Source: Helicoverpa zea
Lineage: Eukaryota; Arthropoda; Insecta; Lepidoptera; Noctuidae
Assembly (NCBI RefSeq): GCF_022581195.2
Contig: NC_061465.1
Location: 11,596,501-11,660,500, forward strand
Direction of reading: 5' to 3'
Length of the DNA: 64,000 nt
In this document: positions 28,481 to 44,324 of the stretch, piece by piece
Layout: each line of letters starts with the position of its first letter
How positions within the stretch are numbered: the first letter of the stretch is position 1
The notes under the pieces: generated by a model
Seen by the model: only the letters and a program-made list of their open reading frames with translations
What the model was told of the DNA's origin: nothing
Databases searched by the model: none
Position numbers and translations under genes: made by a program

Positions 28481-31400
28481 TAGGTATAGAAGATATAGAT
28501 CAGGTATAGTGTGCTTTAATGTGACCTGATCAATTAAGATAAAATTACTTCTTTCAGTTCTGTCTGAAAGTAAAACTTGATTAATTAAACATCCGAGCAC
28601 AACATGATCAATCAGAGATCCATATTTATCAACCCCCTAAAACCACAAGCTAAATAATCCCAAGCAATAAGCTGTATGTTTTGCGCAGATTTTTATCCGG
28701 CTTGAAGGACAGGCTCTCGGAGCCACAATAGGGCTGAAGCGGTCGACCCCACTTCACTTCGCTAGCCGACACGATAATAAAACCGCCGGAAGTTTTTTTA
28801 GCCAATTTTTTGTATGAACTTCGCTGTTCTGAGTTCTCCTTTAGATTTTCTCTTTGGACCTTAGAGATTTTTGGTGCTAATTAGAAAACTATGGAAATGT
28901 TCCTAACATCAAAGAGGTCAGGTCAAGTTTCTGATGTCAACCTTCATAAAAACGGCAAACTTATGGTTGCTCAGCCTAATTAAGGCTGAGCACTCATTGG
29001 TCTTCAAAACCTCATTAACGCTTAACAGCTTCGTGGTATTTCTTTGAAAGAAGTGACGTAACATACTATGCATGTATGTATGTATAACAATAGGAATTTT
29101 CTGAACAAGACCAGGAAAAAACCATTGTTAAGAAGTACAAAAAAATAAGCAATGTGTGAAGATGAACTTTAAGAGAATTAAGAGAGATCCGGGCACGATA
29201 CTACAAACAAATTAACGAAACATACCTACTAACATATTTTTTATCTGCAATGTATAACATAAACTTGTTATTATCTTAGTATTGAGATAAATACAACAAG
29301 AGGAGCACAACAAACAGTTTGGCCACACGTGAAGGAAAACGTGTTCATATTAAATTCTTTAGATACTACATATTTAGTTTGGTTTGTGTAGAGCAAAAAT
29401 AATTTCCAGAAGTTATATCCTGAATAGATCTTAATTCAGAAACTCTGGTCACCCTTAGTGATAAAGCGACAGAAAGAAGTTTGGTAGACCACCATGTAAT
29501 AAAACATCCAAACATCTCATCTCTCAGGGGACATTCTATTGGTTGTTTAAAAATTTCTCCGCTTTGTTCCCATCCGCTTTCGTAGGGTCTAGGCCTTAGA
29601 TTGTTTCCAGTCCCTCAAGTGTCTGAATATCAATAATTAACATGAAGCAACTACCGTTCCAAATATTCTAAGATCCCTGTGAAACTTTAGGGAATCCGTT
29701 TTGCAGAAATGTATTCTTTATTCATATGAACTCTTGTCTCTTGCAGTTCTAATTAGACTCAAATATTATTTGGGTTTAACAGTTTTTGTAGGTTTGCTCT
29801 ATCACGCAAAAATGATTTAGTGCGGTTTCTCGATATAATTATGAAGTTATCACCAATATGATCATAAATATCAAGTAAAACTTGCAATTCTGCTGTAGGT
29901 ATGATGTATGGAAAGTCACATACAGCGCATATGCCAACTGAGTTTATATTCTACCCTGATTTAAGTCTAATTGTGACTCTTACGTTCCAATAAGGACCCC
30001 TCCATTACTTAATTCACCATCCAATAAATTCTAATAAAAAAATGGCTCCAATACATAAATTATTTTGTAAATATTCGTGCTACAAGTCAGTTCAATTTAT
30101 ATTGTTGACAGACGCTACTCGTAAGTATCGAAGGTACCAAAATTAGGTTAATACATAAATGATTCAACGCGAGCGTTTGAAAACGATAACGAGGTAATAG
30201 GGCTGTCAGAAAGAATAAACAGGCACAAAATGCATGGGTTTATGTCGACTTTTTACTGTTCTGTCATATTTTCTAACAAGCCCTACCAATTTGAGGTTTG
30301 CTCTAAAGTTTCATGGAATTTGTGACCATCAACAACTCCCAAATCCAAATTCCCGTTTGATAGAGAGAGAAATGTAATGAAATCCCTCTCACGGATTACT
30401 CGAAATTGAAATTGCTTGCTAGTCTCAGCCATCGCGTTTGGCGTCAGCGTCATACAATTTTTGATAACGAACCACTTCAAAAATGAATTTGTCTTAAAAC
30501 TAAAATAGCTGGTGTCAGTACGTCTTCGTTACGTTATGGACAAGAGGCAACCCTGATGACGAGGAATGTGTGTTAATTTATGCGTTCACGATATTCTTTT
30601 TCCGTGCTGAAGCGAATTAGCCAGGATACTGTTAAAACCAAACTCTAAAGTGAACTGTTTGCTACGTTCAAGTGAAATCATGCATGCGAACTATCAGTTT
30701 TTGTATCTGAAATATTATAGCGCAGACAGAAAATAAGTTCAAAATCGTAAATAATTTTTTACTGGCCCATAAATACAATTAAAGTGACTTTTAGCCATAA
30801 ACAAGGGATGCCAAAAAAAACTTTAATTTTCTATTAAATATTCTCATCGTGGCCCAAATCTGAAGGTCTCGATATCACATCAAATTCCCGTCTGAACAGC
30901 CTTGACCCAATGAGCCGAAGTATGCCGAGGTTGGCCGAAGGGGCAACGGCCCGTGAAAGTGAAAACTCGTGCGCACCGCAGGTCGCATGCGCAAAGCCAA
31001 GCTTTCGACTTTTTAAAGTGAGTGGAATCGCAAGAATTTAGGTTACATCACAGACTTAGTCGTTGAAAGGCGTCAGTTTAGACAAGAATGTGGATTATTT
31101 CTTTTTAACGCTGAAAAATACCGATAGCATTAAAAAATCCACTTTTCAACTCGTTATCTAGATAAACGACTCCAGTAATTAACAGCTATTTAGCGCCTAT
31201 TTTAACAACGGGCTTGCGCAGCAGAAAGCATGCATTTTTTGCCATTCTTCAATTATTCCGTTGCACTAATTTTGCAAGTTTTGAACAGGACATATCGCGT
31301 TTAACACAATAATTAGAAACACCTTGCACGCATAAACAGGTTCGATGTTCTGTCATAATTTGTTTGTAAAGGCAAGGTTACTCCCCCCCTCGTAGTCACA

Positions 31401-32358
31401 AGACCAGTTACCACGGAACCGTAACAACGAACGGTTGGTTTGGCTAGCAGAGTATTCAACCGGATAACTGCAGTCCACAGAAGCGACTGCAAGCCAACCG
31501 TACAGTGAATTAATAAGAAGCTATTATACAACCAAACACTGTAACATCTGACTAAAGAGGGGGTGTTTAGTATTCTGAAAACGATTAATTATATTATGCT
31601 ACTTAACGATGGAGCTCTATTAATCAAATTAATGAGGTTATTAAGACCAGTTTACCTTACATTTTTGTTTGTTTCTTAATTTATGTTGTTTTTATAGTAC
31701 TGAGAAAAAGGTTAAGACTTCATGTTCATAGCATTAAAATAATCATTGCATGGTTTACCGATAAAAGCAATAAGAATCGATTTGACATTTGAAAGAGGAA
31801 AATCGCTGCACAAACTAGATTAACATGGCGATACTGATATTTTTATGTCGAATTAGTCATCATTTTTTACATAGCAAAATATGATTATGATTGTGGATGG
31901 GCTACAAAAACCTGACACAAGTAAATAGCGGCGCCACCTGCAAAGGGCAGCTGTCAAATAAACGTCAAATCTAGTACATTTCATTTTAGTTCCCTATTTC
32001 GACGCACGCACTTATAACTTGGTAGTTGATCTATGTGTTCATATTTTGTTTTTTTTTTTTTCTGTTTGTCTGTCATATTCAATTGACGTGGCTGTCAAAA
32101 TGCTTCAAGGTCGAGGTCGGCAGCCATCTTTGCAATTGCATTTTGCAATAACAAGGTCACACTTTTCTGAATTGTACTGACGTTTTATGCGTTGACCCAT
32201 TGTTTCGCGTATGAATTACTGGTAATTATTCTTGAACACGACATTTTTTTTTCGAAGAACTTGAGTTCTCTTTCTTGCGTCATAACGCATTAATATGTTT
32301 CTTCTTTTATGAAAGAAATCCTGATCTGAGTACATATATGCGTTCACAGTGTCATTTT
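28481..32358. other. intergenic, no gene seen
   Basis: AT-rich DNA of about 3.9 kb. Small open stretches (for example minus 30283-30480 and 31313-31531) have no recognisable family features. No structured repeat is evident. Confidence 0.5.
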
Positions 32359-32923
32359 TAGGGTTCCGTAGCCAAAATGGCAAAAACGGAACCCTTATAG
32401 TTTCGTCATGTCCGTCTGTCCGTCTGTCCGTCTGTCCGTCTGTCACAGCCGATTTACTCGGAAACTATAAGTACTACAGTGATGAAATTTGATGGGAATA
32501 TGTGTTGTATGAACCGCTACAAAAATATGACACTAAATAGTAAAAAAAAGAATTGGGGGTGGGGCCCCCCATACATGTAACTGAGGGATGAAATTTTTTT
32601 TTTCGATGTACATACCCGTGTGGGGTATCAATGGAAAGGTCTTTTAAAATGATATAAAGTTTTTTAAAAAACATTTTTCTTAAAGTGAACGGTTTTTGAG
32701 ATATCAGCTCTCAAAGTCGTAAAAAGTATGTCCCCCCCCCTCTATTTTTATAACTACGGGGTATAAAATTCTAAAAAAAATAGAGGTGATGCATGCTAAT
32801 TAACTCTTTCAACGATTTTTGGTTTGATCAAAGTATCTCTTATAGTTTTTGAGATAGGTTGATTTAACTGTAATTTACGGAACCCTTCGTGCACGAGTCC
32901 GACTCGCACTTGGCCGGTTTTCT
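32359..32923. repeat. common moth dispersed repeat (GGTTCCGTAGCC... type)
   Basis: About 565 bp starting AGGGTTCCGTAGCCAAAATG and ending GACTCGCACTTGGCCGG, with four tandem TCCGTCTG units at 32411-32442. I recognise this wording as a very abundant repeat in Lepidoptera; its transposon class is not clear to me. It contains no real ORF. Confidence 0.75.
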
Positions 32924-35900
32924 ACCTTGAGTTTGGCAAATTCTTCGAAAATAAACGAAGGAGCCAGAAATAAAAATAATAAGAAGACAACACTTATATG
33001 TATGAATCTAGTTTTACCTGCCAAGAGCGACGCAGAACGTATAGCAGTAATAAGTTTTAATTAGTAATACTTACATAAAAACACTGTATACTCAAATAAT
33101 ATCAATTACCAAGTAAAACCAAATCAACAAGAACAGTTGTCACCCGGAAAAGTAGAAACATATCGCGACTGTGCGCACGCGCTTATCAATCAACAAAATA
33201 TTAAAACAACGAGCTAGTGTAGGGGTCAACAATCAGCGAGGAATGTGACCCACACTTCCTGATTTATTGCGATATATGTTAGACTTGATGAAGAAAGTTA
33301 ATATTTTCCTTCAAAATCTTCTATTTTTTCCATATCTAAAACTAGCTTTCACAAGCTGATTTACCCATCCACTCATCCGTGGGAACTTGTCCGCACATAG
33401 CCTATATCTTATTAGATAAATAGGCCATCTGTCACTGGAAGAATTTTTCAAATCGAAACAGTGAGTCCTGATATTTGTGCATATAACCAAACAATGTTTT
33501 CTAGCGTGTACCGAATTTTCACTACCATTCGTAGTGCACTTCATGCACCCTCCTTTTTAACTCAAATTTAATTTGCATAGTGGGGATGGTAGGTAACTTA
33601 AGCATTTATCTCATAATAACAAATCTAGATCGAACACAAGCTAAATAACATATCATATCCAACAATGTAACGAAAAACACAGATTTTTAGCACAACTGCT
33701 GTATTTTTTTCTAAATGATAATAATTATTACATCCCTATTGACACGAGTATACAGAGATAATAATCCTCTAGTGTATGAACCGTGTGTTGTCAATAATAT
33801 GACAAACAAACAAACAATAGTTCCAATAAAGCAGTTTTGTTGAAACACGTGTAGATTTGTGTATTCATGGTGACACGTGTCAATGGTAACAAAGCTTTAT
33901 TACCATTAGGCCTAGTATCAACGAAAACGCATAACAAGCGCATGCAGTCGGTAAATGCAGATTGCTTGACGACAACTTGCTATCAAACGTCATGCATTCG
34001 TCAAACGATTCCATCTTCAAAGACGGGAAAATGGATCGAAGAATCAAGTAATCGTCAAACAGTCTTCAATTGTCTAAGAATTAAGTAATAATAGTATTAC
34101 TTAAACCAACGGGAACCACCAGAGCGGAAGCCTAGCTATGAATAATTGAGTTAACAATTTGTTCAAACACCCTGCCAAACCATTTCATACCTTAACATCA
34201 CCAATTAAGGTTGAATTTCTTATGTAAGACCATATGCGATTATCAAGATGCATGTTAAGTTACGACAAGGAATTTTTAACTTTATGACATGGGTTTTAGG
34301 GTTGTTTATTTGAAAATTTGATGTTAGTTGTATATACCATATTATTTGTAAGCTAAAATTAGAATGTCAGTATCTGTAAAGCGTTTGATAGCGGATAATA
34401 GCAGGTTAGAAGTGAAGAGCAAAAAATTTTTGTTGGAATTTTCTAATGAAGTTTGAAGAAAAACTGATAATGAACAGACTATAGGAATCGATAAATTAAA
34501 CTACTCTCATAAATCACTCTAAGACGAGCTTACATCCGCAAAAAGATCATTTAAGGACTGTTATTTTTGCCACCTAATTAAAAGACGTAACACATAAACT
34601 CATACACCCAAATTATCGATTTGCACCACATAAAAGTAGTCGGTTACAGTTCTAGGAAAAGGCTTCGATGAAACCACAGCATCAACACCCAGATGCCTGT
34701 GAACTGTATATGGGTCACCACATACATACAGATTCGTTCCTGATTGATGTAATTGGCACCATTGATTCGATATTTAATGGAGGAAGTTTGATATGAATGA
34801 AAGGAATATTTCAGTGAAGTATTTGTTGCGTTGAAAGCAAGATTAAACTCAGAATTAAGTAAAGATACTAAAGATGAACAAGACAAAAGTAACATAGAGG
34901 AAAGTGAAGAGTGTCTGAAAAAATAGGAAAAGGAACGGATAAGGAAAACATGACTAAATACCAGTAAGCCCCTTAGATTATAAACAATAAAACTCGCGCG
35001 TATATCTTGAAGATAGATCACAATACCTATAATAAAGGTTGACTGACGATGATCTAATAAATAAACAGAACAGCAGATATTCCTTGGAAATATTGCCTTT
35101 TGTAGCTAATTTGCAACTCACAAAGGACACTATGAGTTCAATTTGTTGAATTTAGGGAAAAATGTTGATGACGGTAAAGACCAAATTACACATCATTAGT
35201 CCTTGCGACAAACTTTCTAGAACTTTCTCATGGGTTTGTCATATCAAACCATAAGCTTAAAATAATAGCTTACAACATATGCTGATGGAGGCTGAACAAA
35301 TGACAGGTAACGATGTTATTATACTGAGACTACATAATACTTATGCATACAAACATTTCTGTAATTAGTTTGTGATCATTTCTTCCTAGGTTTGGATGAG
35401 GAAACAATAACGTTAGGAGACCTTACCTGGGCTGACGATCATGAAGTGTCTATTTTTGTTTTGATATGTTAGTTGAGTAGTTCGGATTAGAAAAAATATT
35501 CAGTAGCATCTACTCGTAGTAAGGTTGAAAACTGCACCTAACATGGTCGGGTACCAGATTTTTCTGTCCGAAACATCCTTCTCTTCTACAAAACTAGAAT
35601 TAATAACAAAAACCGACACAAATTCCCAAAGAATCTATCTATCGCAAACCCGAAATAAATTTTCGTCACACCGTCCCTTCTATTCAATATTTGTTCTTTT
35701 TTCACCGGAATAAAGAACTCCAGGATCCAATTTACACACTTTGTGAGGGGTTGTTTTGTTTTCGAAACCGGCCCGTGCATGTCAACTCGGGAATATAGGT
35801 CATTTGGAAGCTTCGTAAGCTAATAGCGAGCCTGGTGCATATTTTATTTAATTGACGACTGTACGGAAGCTTGATCGGAAGGATTTCATAATTTAAATGA

Positions 35901-38900
35901 AAAGTATTGGTACTTCTTGGATCGGAGAAACAATAATAATTAGTCACTCAATCAAGATTTTGCGAACATTGCAGACAAATACAGAAAGACAGTTGAAAAG
36001 TTCGCAATTATCATTTCCATTGACTCGTTGAAACGCACTGCCCTAAGCTCTTCCGTAAGTAAACCAGCAATGGACATAATACAATACACTTCCACCCAAG
36101 AGATCAGGTCAACAAATCTGTTTTCATGTTTAAAGGAATCTTATCATGCGCATAAGACTTGTTTACAAAACATTCGCTTGGCACATTCGCCATTTTATTT
36201 TGAGTGGCGCAAGCGCACGGACGGCCATTAGTTCATTATCATCAATTATGTAATAATTAATTATTGTTAGAAACTCATTGTTATAAACGTTAAACTGATG
36301 TTTTTTTTTGTAAGTAGAATTCCAAGGTGGTCCCGTTATAGGTCCTTAGGGGATTCGTACAGTTTTGTCACACATCGTGTGCATACACAAGTAGTCTATT
36401 ACTGTTCTACTGTAGGGCAAAGACCTCTTCTTCTACAGAGAAGGAAAAAAAAGTTGCTAGACTTGCTAATTGCGTGTTGACAATTTCAGAATACGTAAAG
36501 TACACTGACTGTGTAGCCTTTCTAGATAAGATTTTGTTTTCTAAGACATGAATGAGTAGGTATGTTTAGGAAGAAAGCAAGGGGTATGAGTATTGCCAAG
36601 TATTTAACTGCTTTTTCTTAAATAAGGTGCAAAATGAAATCGGGTGTGACAAAATGGTTGAACAACAAACAAAAATACTTCGAATGCTAATAATAGCCTA
36701 GTATTCAGTATAAACTGTTGCTCAGTTATCAAAATGTCATTGCCCCCAGTTAATTAAAATGTATACCTCATTAATTACTTTCAGTGGTATATGGATAGAA
36801 TTTAATGTTTACATTTTCGTTAATATACACTTTTTCCTATTTAACATATTATTTTAATACGAATATCACTTTTATGTTTTAATAATGGATTGATGAAGTT
36901 ATGACAAAAAGTCTCATAAGGAAAGATTAACTAATTCCAGTAAAAAAGATGTGGATACCATAAGATATGGCATCACCAGTCAGGAAAAAATTTAAAATAT
37001 ATAGTGATAGAAAAACACAGACTTATAGGTAAAAGAACACCTTAGTAATTGTCTTATGATTAAGGAAATTCTTAAGGCCATAAATTATCCTGCTGACTGT
37101 AGTGCACTAATTAAATCTCGACACGTGCTAGATTGTGTCAGAGCACAAACCACTCGCAAGCGTGGCTTCAAAGAACAATGTCAGGTTTCGGCCCACCCTA
37201 TCAACTTTTAAAACTGAATTCTCACGGACACAAAGTTCTTTACTACAACAATTTACATATAAAATACTAGCTTCTTATAAAATATTTAATTGTTATCTAG
37301 AACTTTTCCAAAAAAAAATATCATGTTAATAAGTAATTATTTTGTTTATCGAGTTCAGGTTTTTCGTTTGAATAATTTGGAATAATTTGGTTTTGAGAAG
37401 TTCAATGCAAAAGTGGAAAACATAGAAAAGCTTCTGACATTAAACTACACAAAAAACTGTAAGAATTTTCACTGTACATGAAATATTTTTATTGAGCCTA
37501 AGTTACTATGGACATCTGACATTGTTCTTTATCCAAACAATTACCTACTACGTAGTACTTAATAACCAATTAGTACTAGACTTTTTACAACATGTTTGTC
37601 AACAATGTTGATAGAAAAATGATCAGCTGCCAAGTTACCTACGTCAACGAGTCTCCGAATCTTCGGAGTAATGGACGCCATCTTCCCGTTGTCAAAGTAA
37701 CAATTGTTTGTGATAAACTTAATTGTTAATTAATTATATTAGTGATAACACACACTTCACTACTGTCAATCACTACACGAATAAAGACAGATACACTAGT
37801 CAACACTTATAAATCCACTTTAGTGATCCTGAATATAGCACGCGCGATACAGATAAGATCGTATCCATCGGCGGTCAGCAATAGACTGAAATGATTCCCT
37901 ATGATTGTTGTAAAAGGAGAAAATCCGAACTACCGTCAGCTGTCAATGAAACTAGGTCACATTTCAATTTTGCAGATCGATCCGAATTCGATGTAAGATA
38001 GGATTCAAATTCCTGATAAATTCAGGTGCATCCCTTTTCATAGTAAACACTAAACACTAGCCTCGGGGTATTGCATAGCGTTGGGTAATCGAGTAGCAAT
38101 AGGAAGGCTTTTAGTCAGGCAAGCTAAAGACTGTTGGACACTGAAATTCAATTTGGCGTGACTGAAACTTAACTGAATTTTCTGAACAAGTCATGTCGAC
38201 ATGTCATAAAGTCCAGTCTATTGAAGACTTGATTGACGCATAACGTCGAAGTCAAACTGGAGTTTTAATTCTATCTGAACAAAGTCTTAAGAATGAGATA
38301 AGATTTGCAAAACGAATACCGTACTTAAAATTTTGTCTGAAGCCAGACATGTTCGGGTCATATGTATCTACATTTACATTCACAAAATCGTTACCATAAA
38401 CAACGTGAATCATTGTCTCACAATTGATATAAGTATAGTAAGGTATGTAAAGTAAAAACACATGGGCAAAAAGGCCATATTAATCAGACTTGCTTCAATA
38501 TTTTTGGATGGTTTAACCAGTGTAATTAAGCGATGATAACCGTTCAGGAAAAAACTGAACTATTTTTATCGACGTCCGAGTCGGAATTGCCAAACCTTTT
38601 TCCTATCGTGATGTAGGGCTAAAGATCAAGGATTTTCTATGGGAATTCCCACTATAAATAACCTTATCTGATAAGACTTATATGTGGTAATAATTAAAAA
38701 TATAATCATCGTGCTTTGAGTATGAATAGAACGAAAATGCAAAGCTTTATAATAAAGAAATTCTCTCAAAAGTTGTTCAAAGAGGAAAATTTTACGACAG
38801 CCTTTCCAGGACACAATTTCAAGCGTAATATTTGTAGGAAGTTTTCATCCCTTGCGTGTAAAAGCGGCTCTTTATCAATTTCCGTTGCGGGATTTTCTAG

Positions 38901-41900
38901 GAACTCATTTATGGGGCAAAAGACATTTTAACTCTTCTCTGGTACAAATCTTTTCTACCTTCTTTGAAGGTGCAGCAAAAATTTAGTAATATGCAATTAT
39001 TGAAGAATGACTGTCGGTCATGGCTCACTAAGTAAAAGTGTAAAATATGAACTCCACTTGCCTTTTTAAAAGTATCTAATATTTTACATAACTGGCTATA
39101 ATTTTATCTAGCTACTGCATCCGGTATAGTGTTAACGTTCCAGATTTTCGTTACTGTACATAGGATTAAAAAAATATAAATAACTTAGACAAGTTTGTGA
39201 TTCGTTTAAAATCAATGTTATTTGCGATCTTGCCACATTTCCTGAAGGGTTCCCCAAGGTACCATTTTTGGACCAACAACTTGTCCCACTTATGGATCTA
39301 TGACTACTAAACGAAAGCGTACAAACAAATAATACTTATTGTATTGTAACTAAGTAACCAATTACATAAGCTTCCGTCCATTGAGTTTTACAATTGTCCA
39401 TTTAGAAAGGTTACTTTTTAAAAAGACGTTGCACTGTGAACAGTTGATGATTCATTAGCTTATTGTTCATTAACTAAGTAAAAGAAAGTGTGTTAGTTTA
39501 TTTTGAATCGTTTCATTATTAAAATGTATTGTTTACAATGTCTCTAACTAAAGACTGGTATTGTAATATGTCTCTAAGCACCTTTGTTTCCTTTAAGCTA
39601 ACTACATGCTTATGTAAATGAATTTGATAATGAGTGGCTTATGAGCCGAGAAACCGTCATTTCGTATTCAACTTGAAATTCCTTTTCTCCTAAGTACTGC
39701 ATCGCTTATTAAATTAGTGTTGAACAGGAAGCGTATACTTCCTCAAGACGAGTTCAATCTATGTCAAGTACTCTTTTGTAAACAGATATATGTACGAAAC
39801 GCATTATGCATACACAATGCAGTTTCTTTTTGAATGTAAATTGCCTGTTACATTCAAAGATCACAATTTTCTTATCGCGTTATCGACCATGGTAGGAAAG
39901 GGTAAGGCATTGAAAAAGAAATACAGTACCATGGATGGAAATACAACTGGATAGGTATAAGCAGGAGATATCAAAATGCAAAACCCATAGTTCGATTGGA
40001 AATACCCATACGTTATCTCGATGGGACGTCTGAGGGAGAGATCATGCAAATTATGATACGGACTCATATTAATTAACAATACAGCAGAAACGATAAAGGT
40101 TTCAGATAACGCCAATTTAAATACATTGCTACATGAATCACTTAATATGATTGCGATGCGTTGCCCGTCAGATAAGATAGGATTTACTTTTGCTTGCACA
40201 GAAGCAACTCAGCATTTCTATCGAGCATTGCACAATAGTTCGCAAATTATAAACCTTATTAAGTAATTGAATTTCTAGATCTTCTGTACGGGAACTTCCA
40301 AGACCGTCATCGGTAGAATTGCCAATTACATTACAAAGATCTAATATATCGACTGTATTACGACCGCCTTCGTCAGATTGAGTCATAGTGTTGGTTACAT
40401 CGAATTTATTTCTTAGCGAATGAACTAATACTTGCATGTTACATTTCTATAAAGAATAAGTATTGTACAGTGCAGGTTTTCATCACTATTATATTTATCT
40501 TTTCATACGCCTTTAACAATATCAGTCTACAGGAATTGGGTCAAATATCGAGTACAGCTAACAAGGGGTTGTCGTCGAAACATAACTGGAGCACATATTG
40601 TAATATGTGGTACCGCTGCGGTTAGAAATTAGAACGTCTGTGGCATCGAATAAATGATAGACAAAAATAGACATGTCCATGTAAAAAACTTAATAGCCAA
40701 GTTAAACATAGACGTTATGACACTTTCCTGCACTTGAGTCATAATTTTGATTGTACACTACATGACATAAATATTTTTTAATGGAATGGCTATGCAGATG
40801 TTGTGCCAAAGATCTATGATGCAACTGCATCAAACACTCAAAAGATATAAATTTAAATATTTTTAATCACACGTGTTGTTGAAGAATTTGATATCATTAG
40901 CAATAGTTATCTCGAGATTCTTGATCTGTTTTCCTAACGCCACAGCAGTTGTTAAACCAAATTGTGCAATAACCGACATAGTCTTTCATTGCAAAGTAAG
41001 GTGAAGGGAGACATGAGCATAACTTTATCGTGTATGGCTAAATATTAGGTAACAGTTTTACATTGTGCTTTTAGTTTTCCGTCATCATAATATAAAAAAT
41101 GTTGTGGGGTCCCAAAACATATAAACGAATTTTCGTATTGAAACAGATCTCAAAAAAGACGGTAAAAGCCATTAGTGTGCTCTTCATTAATTCCTTTAGC
41201 ATAGAATTGGACTGCAGACACCACTAGTATGCAATAAACGCCATGTCTTGATAATAAACTGCTGTAAACCATTTCTGCGCGAACTTGGCTAAGAATAGCT
41301 TGTCAATTTCAGTGGGTGTCATGGGATGAAATATTGGATTACGAGAACCGAATGCCTGCTTTTTGGTAAACAATGACAGGTGGGAATTACTCCCCATAAA
41401 GTGTAGTATCGATTTTGGGAGTACCTTTTTAGGTTAACCTGCTTATGGGTATTATGACTACAGATATAATATAATGTTTAGCGATGAGACCGGCAATTGT
41501 ACTGTTATTTGTGTCTTGTGATTTCCTGTGTTAATAATTGGTCTTGATTGTCTATATATTGTCATTGTTACTGTCGAATTTCACATATCATCCGCAAAAT
41601 TTGACAAGCCAATGCAGTTATAGCTTCCCCATGGGACTGTTTGCTAATAAAGTTAACACGAGAAGCCATGTTTGAGCCAATAACCATAACCGCTGATGAT
41701 TATGATGTAATACCTCGCGATTAGATAATTCGTTTGTTTTCGTGCTTAAATCTGAAGACCTCGTGAAGGTCAGGTATAATTATTATATCGAACAATGGAA
41801 CTGTGCTTAGGCCTGAGAAACAGGAGTTTTTTTTTGTAGCAAGGTCCATAAAAGTTTTAGGTTAGGTGTAAAAATCTAGGGATTTAAAGCAGGAAGCATA

Positions 41901-42794
41901 TTGCAGGACAAGAATAAATTGGATTAGAGGTAAACCTTCTTTGGTATTTCACAATAATTTCGCAATTTATTTCTAGGCCATTTCACAACATTGGACATTT
42001 TTTTGAATGTCATCAAGGGTTCCACAGTTAACATAAACAAGGAAGAATGAATACAAATGCTAAGTAGTGACACCAGAGTAAAAATTGGCAAAACATACAA
42101 GGAGTTTAGGTTTGTCGAAAAAAAAAAAATTGGAAATATCCCTAGACTTAGGCATGAGCTTCAAGATCTAAGTAATTGTAACAAATAAAGGATCACTTTA
42201 TACCCATACATTATTAGAGAAGGTAAATTAGCTGCCAACTCTCCGAGAAAGGGGCCAAGAGCCAAAGTTAAAGCAACCAAGTTACTGGCCGCTTGAATAA
42301 TGAAACAGTCGTTGGATATCTCAACTGATTGTTTATTTATGATAGATTGTTGGAGTTACAGCGTTCTAACTGATGTTATTAACGAGAAAATGAGTCTTTC
42401 TAATGCTTGTAAAATGACCTAATCGAAATCAATTATGTCAACTTTGTTTCTAAATTGCCTTTAATTCTAGAATTTATTTACGATTTCCTCAATGTAGTTC
42501 TATAGCCTCTAATCTATAGATAATCTTTACTAGAACAGAAGTAAAAGTTGTAAAAAGTGTAATGGGAACTGGTTGCCAAATGTCAGGCAACGGCCGTTGG
42601 CTCGGTCACCCTATAATCAAGTAAATATATCAATATATTATATTTCATAAAATAAAAGGTGTTTTCGCTTAACAGGAAAACGTTCGTAGTGTTGTTTGTT
42701 GTTTTGTAGGTTCGTTTATTATTACATAAATTGGATCTATAAATAAAAATATGTAGTTTAATCAAGAAGAATGCAGTAGATAGATACGGGCTGC
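32924..42794. other. about 10 kb without a supportable gene
   Basis: Uniformly AT-rich. Open stretches are short, lack family motifs, and show no splice-linked partners. A weak LINE-tail-like phrase (TAGGGCAAAGACCTCTTC) is near 36412. I see nothing else firm. It may be intergenic or part of long introns of an untracked gene. Confidence 0.45.
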
Positions 42795-42870
42795 TCAAGA
42801 CCGGGCAGATTGGCACCCATTGGGGGAGGTCTACTTTCAGCAGTGGACGGCAGTTGGCTGCTGTAATGTC
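42795..42870 (+). mobile_element. old truncated LINE 3' tail
   Basis: Contains GGGGGAGGTCTACTTTCAG then CAGTGGACGGCAGTTGGCTG, a diverged form of the tail at 44325-44414. No clear target duplication remains. Confidence 0.55.
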
Positions 42871-44311
42871 CCTGTTCAAACAAACTAGAAAATGGTCAAG
42901 AAACTCTGCGTTACAATCTAGACACAGTCACAATTTGTAATAGACGGACTGCAGCTTAAAAACAGCAAATCTGAAAAGTTTGTTAGGCCACTATAAAATT
43001 AAAACGGCATGGTAGTCAAAACAGGAAAAATGGTCCATGGAAGAAATACCAATGAAACAAAGTGACTGAATGAATGACGTCTTTCGAAATTTTAAACTGG
43101 AATAATAAATGAGGAAAGAAAACCGTAATTCAGCCATCGTTTATTCAAGATTTAAATGAACTACAGTCATGGAAGGAATGATTTTAATTTTTTTTAAAGA
43201 TCGAGGAAAGACTCAAACATGAGACTTAGTTAGACTACTACTTACTAGTTGGACTAGGCTGTCTGTACGATTTCAGCTAAGCCGTTAGATAAAACGGCTT
43301 CTGATCCATTTGGCTGGTTTTACAAACCGTAGTCTAGATAGACCAAAAGGTCTTCAATTTATGGAGGTAAACCTAAAAACCCATAAAATAGGTGTAGGTT
43401 CCCAAAAAGAAAATCTCAGGATAAAAACTGGAAAGTAGAAATTGGAGGAAGAGGATAAACAAACCACTGCACCTATTTGGTATGGATAGATTATGGTCAT
43501 AGATAGATGGATTAACGATCTATTTTTTTAATAATACTGCGAAACAGGTCACGAACCTACGTTGCGCAGCTTAAAACTTGAACCCCAATTTTTTTTGAGG
43601 AAGCGTCTATAGGTCCCTTTCTTGTCCGTTTCATTTCCAGAATTAACTGCTGAAATGATGTGTCCCTTATTAAATTTTCGTCGTATTAATAGAGCGAATG
43701 TAAGGTCGGATGTGTACGTCGTGAGAACTGATGCACCTGACGTCACCCTCAAGGTCATTAATACACTCGTGTCAAGGTCATCTGTAAGTTAATTGACACG
43801 ACTTTTTAGCGTAATTACCTATAAGAAACTTCAAGTTACCTATGAAATCGACCCTGTATTTTATAAATGCAGTTATTTGATTTTAGATTTCAGAGCAATG
43901 AGGGTCGAAAATAAAGGTCGAATGCTTTTTTCTGAAGATCAATTAAATTACGTAATTTACTAAAACCATAGTTGGATAGGGGTAAGTACTGAAATTAAAG
44001 TTCGTAGGCACACAAGAGGTAAGTAAATAGGTATGTAATAAAATATCATGTATGAGTGTCAAATGATATCAGAGTTTCATCACATCTCGTAATATTTACG
44101 TAATAAATAACAATGGGTAAAAAACTTGTTGTTAAACAGTTTTTAATGACCTGAGACGCCAAGTTGTGACCCAAATGTGTTTTTTACTAATTCTATGCAA
44201 TTTATGGATCAAGACAAAACTGTAGCGACAATTCGCACGCTTGAATAGCATTTGAGAGACAAAAAGATCAGCACTTCTATAAAAATTGCTCTATTCTATT
44301 TACTTAACTTT
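42871..44311. other. intergenic, no gene seen
   Basis: AT-rich sequence with no coding or repeat feature that I can support. Confidence 0.45.
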
Positions 44312-44324
44312 AATATTACTTACG

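Noticed and set aside
32411..32442. TCCGTCTG array as a possible CRISPR-like or satellite array
   Set aside because: Four units without spacers inside a known abundant moth repeat.
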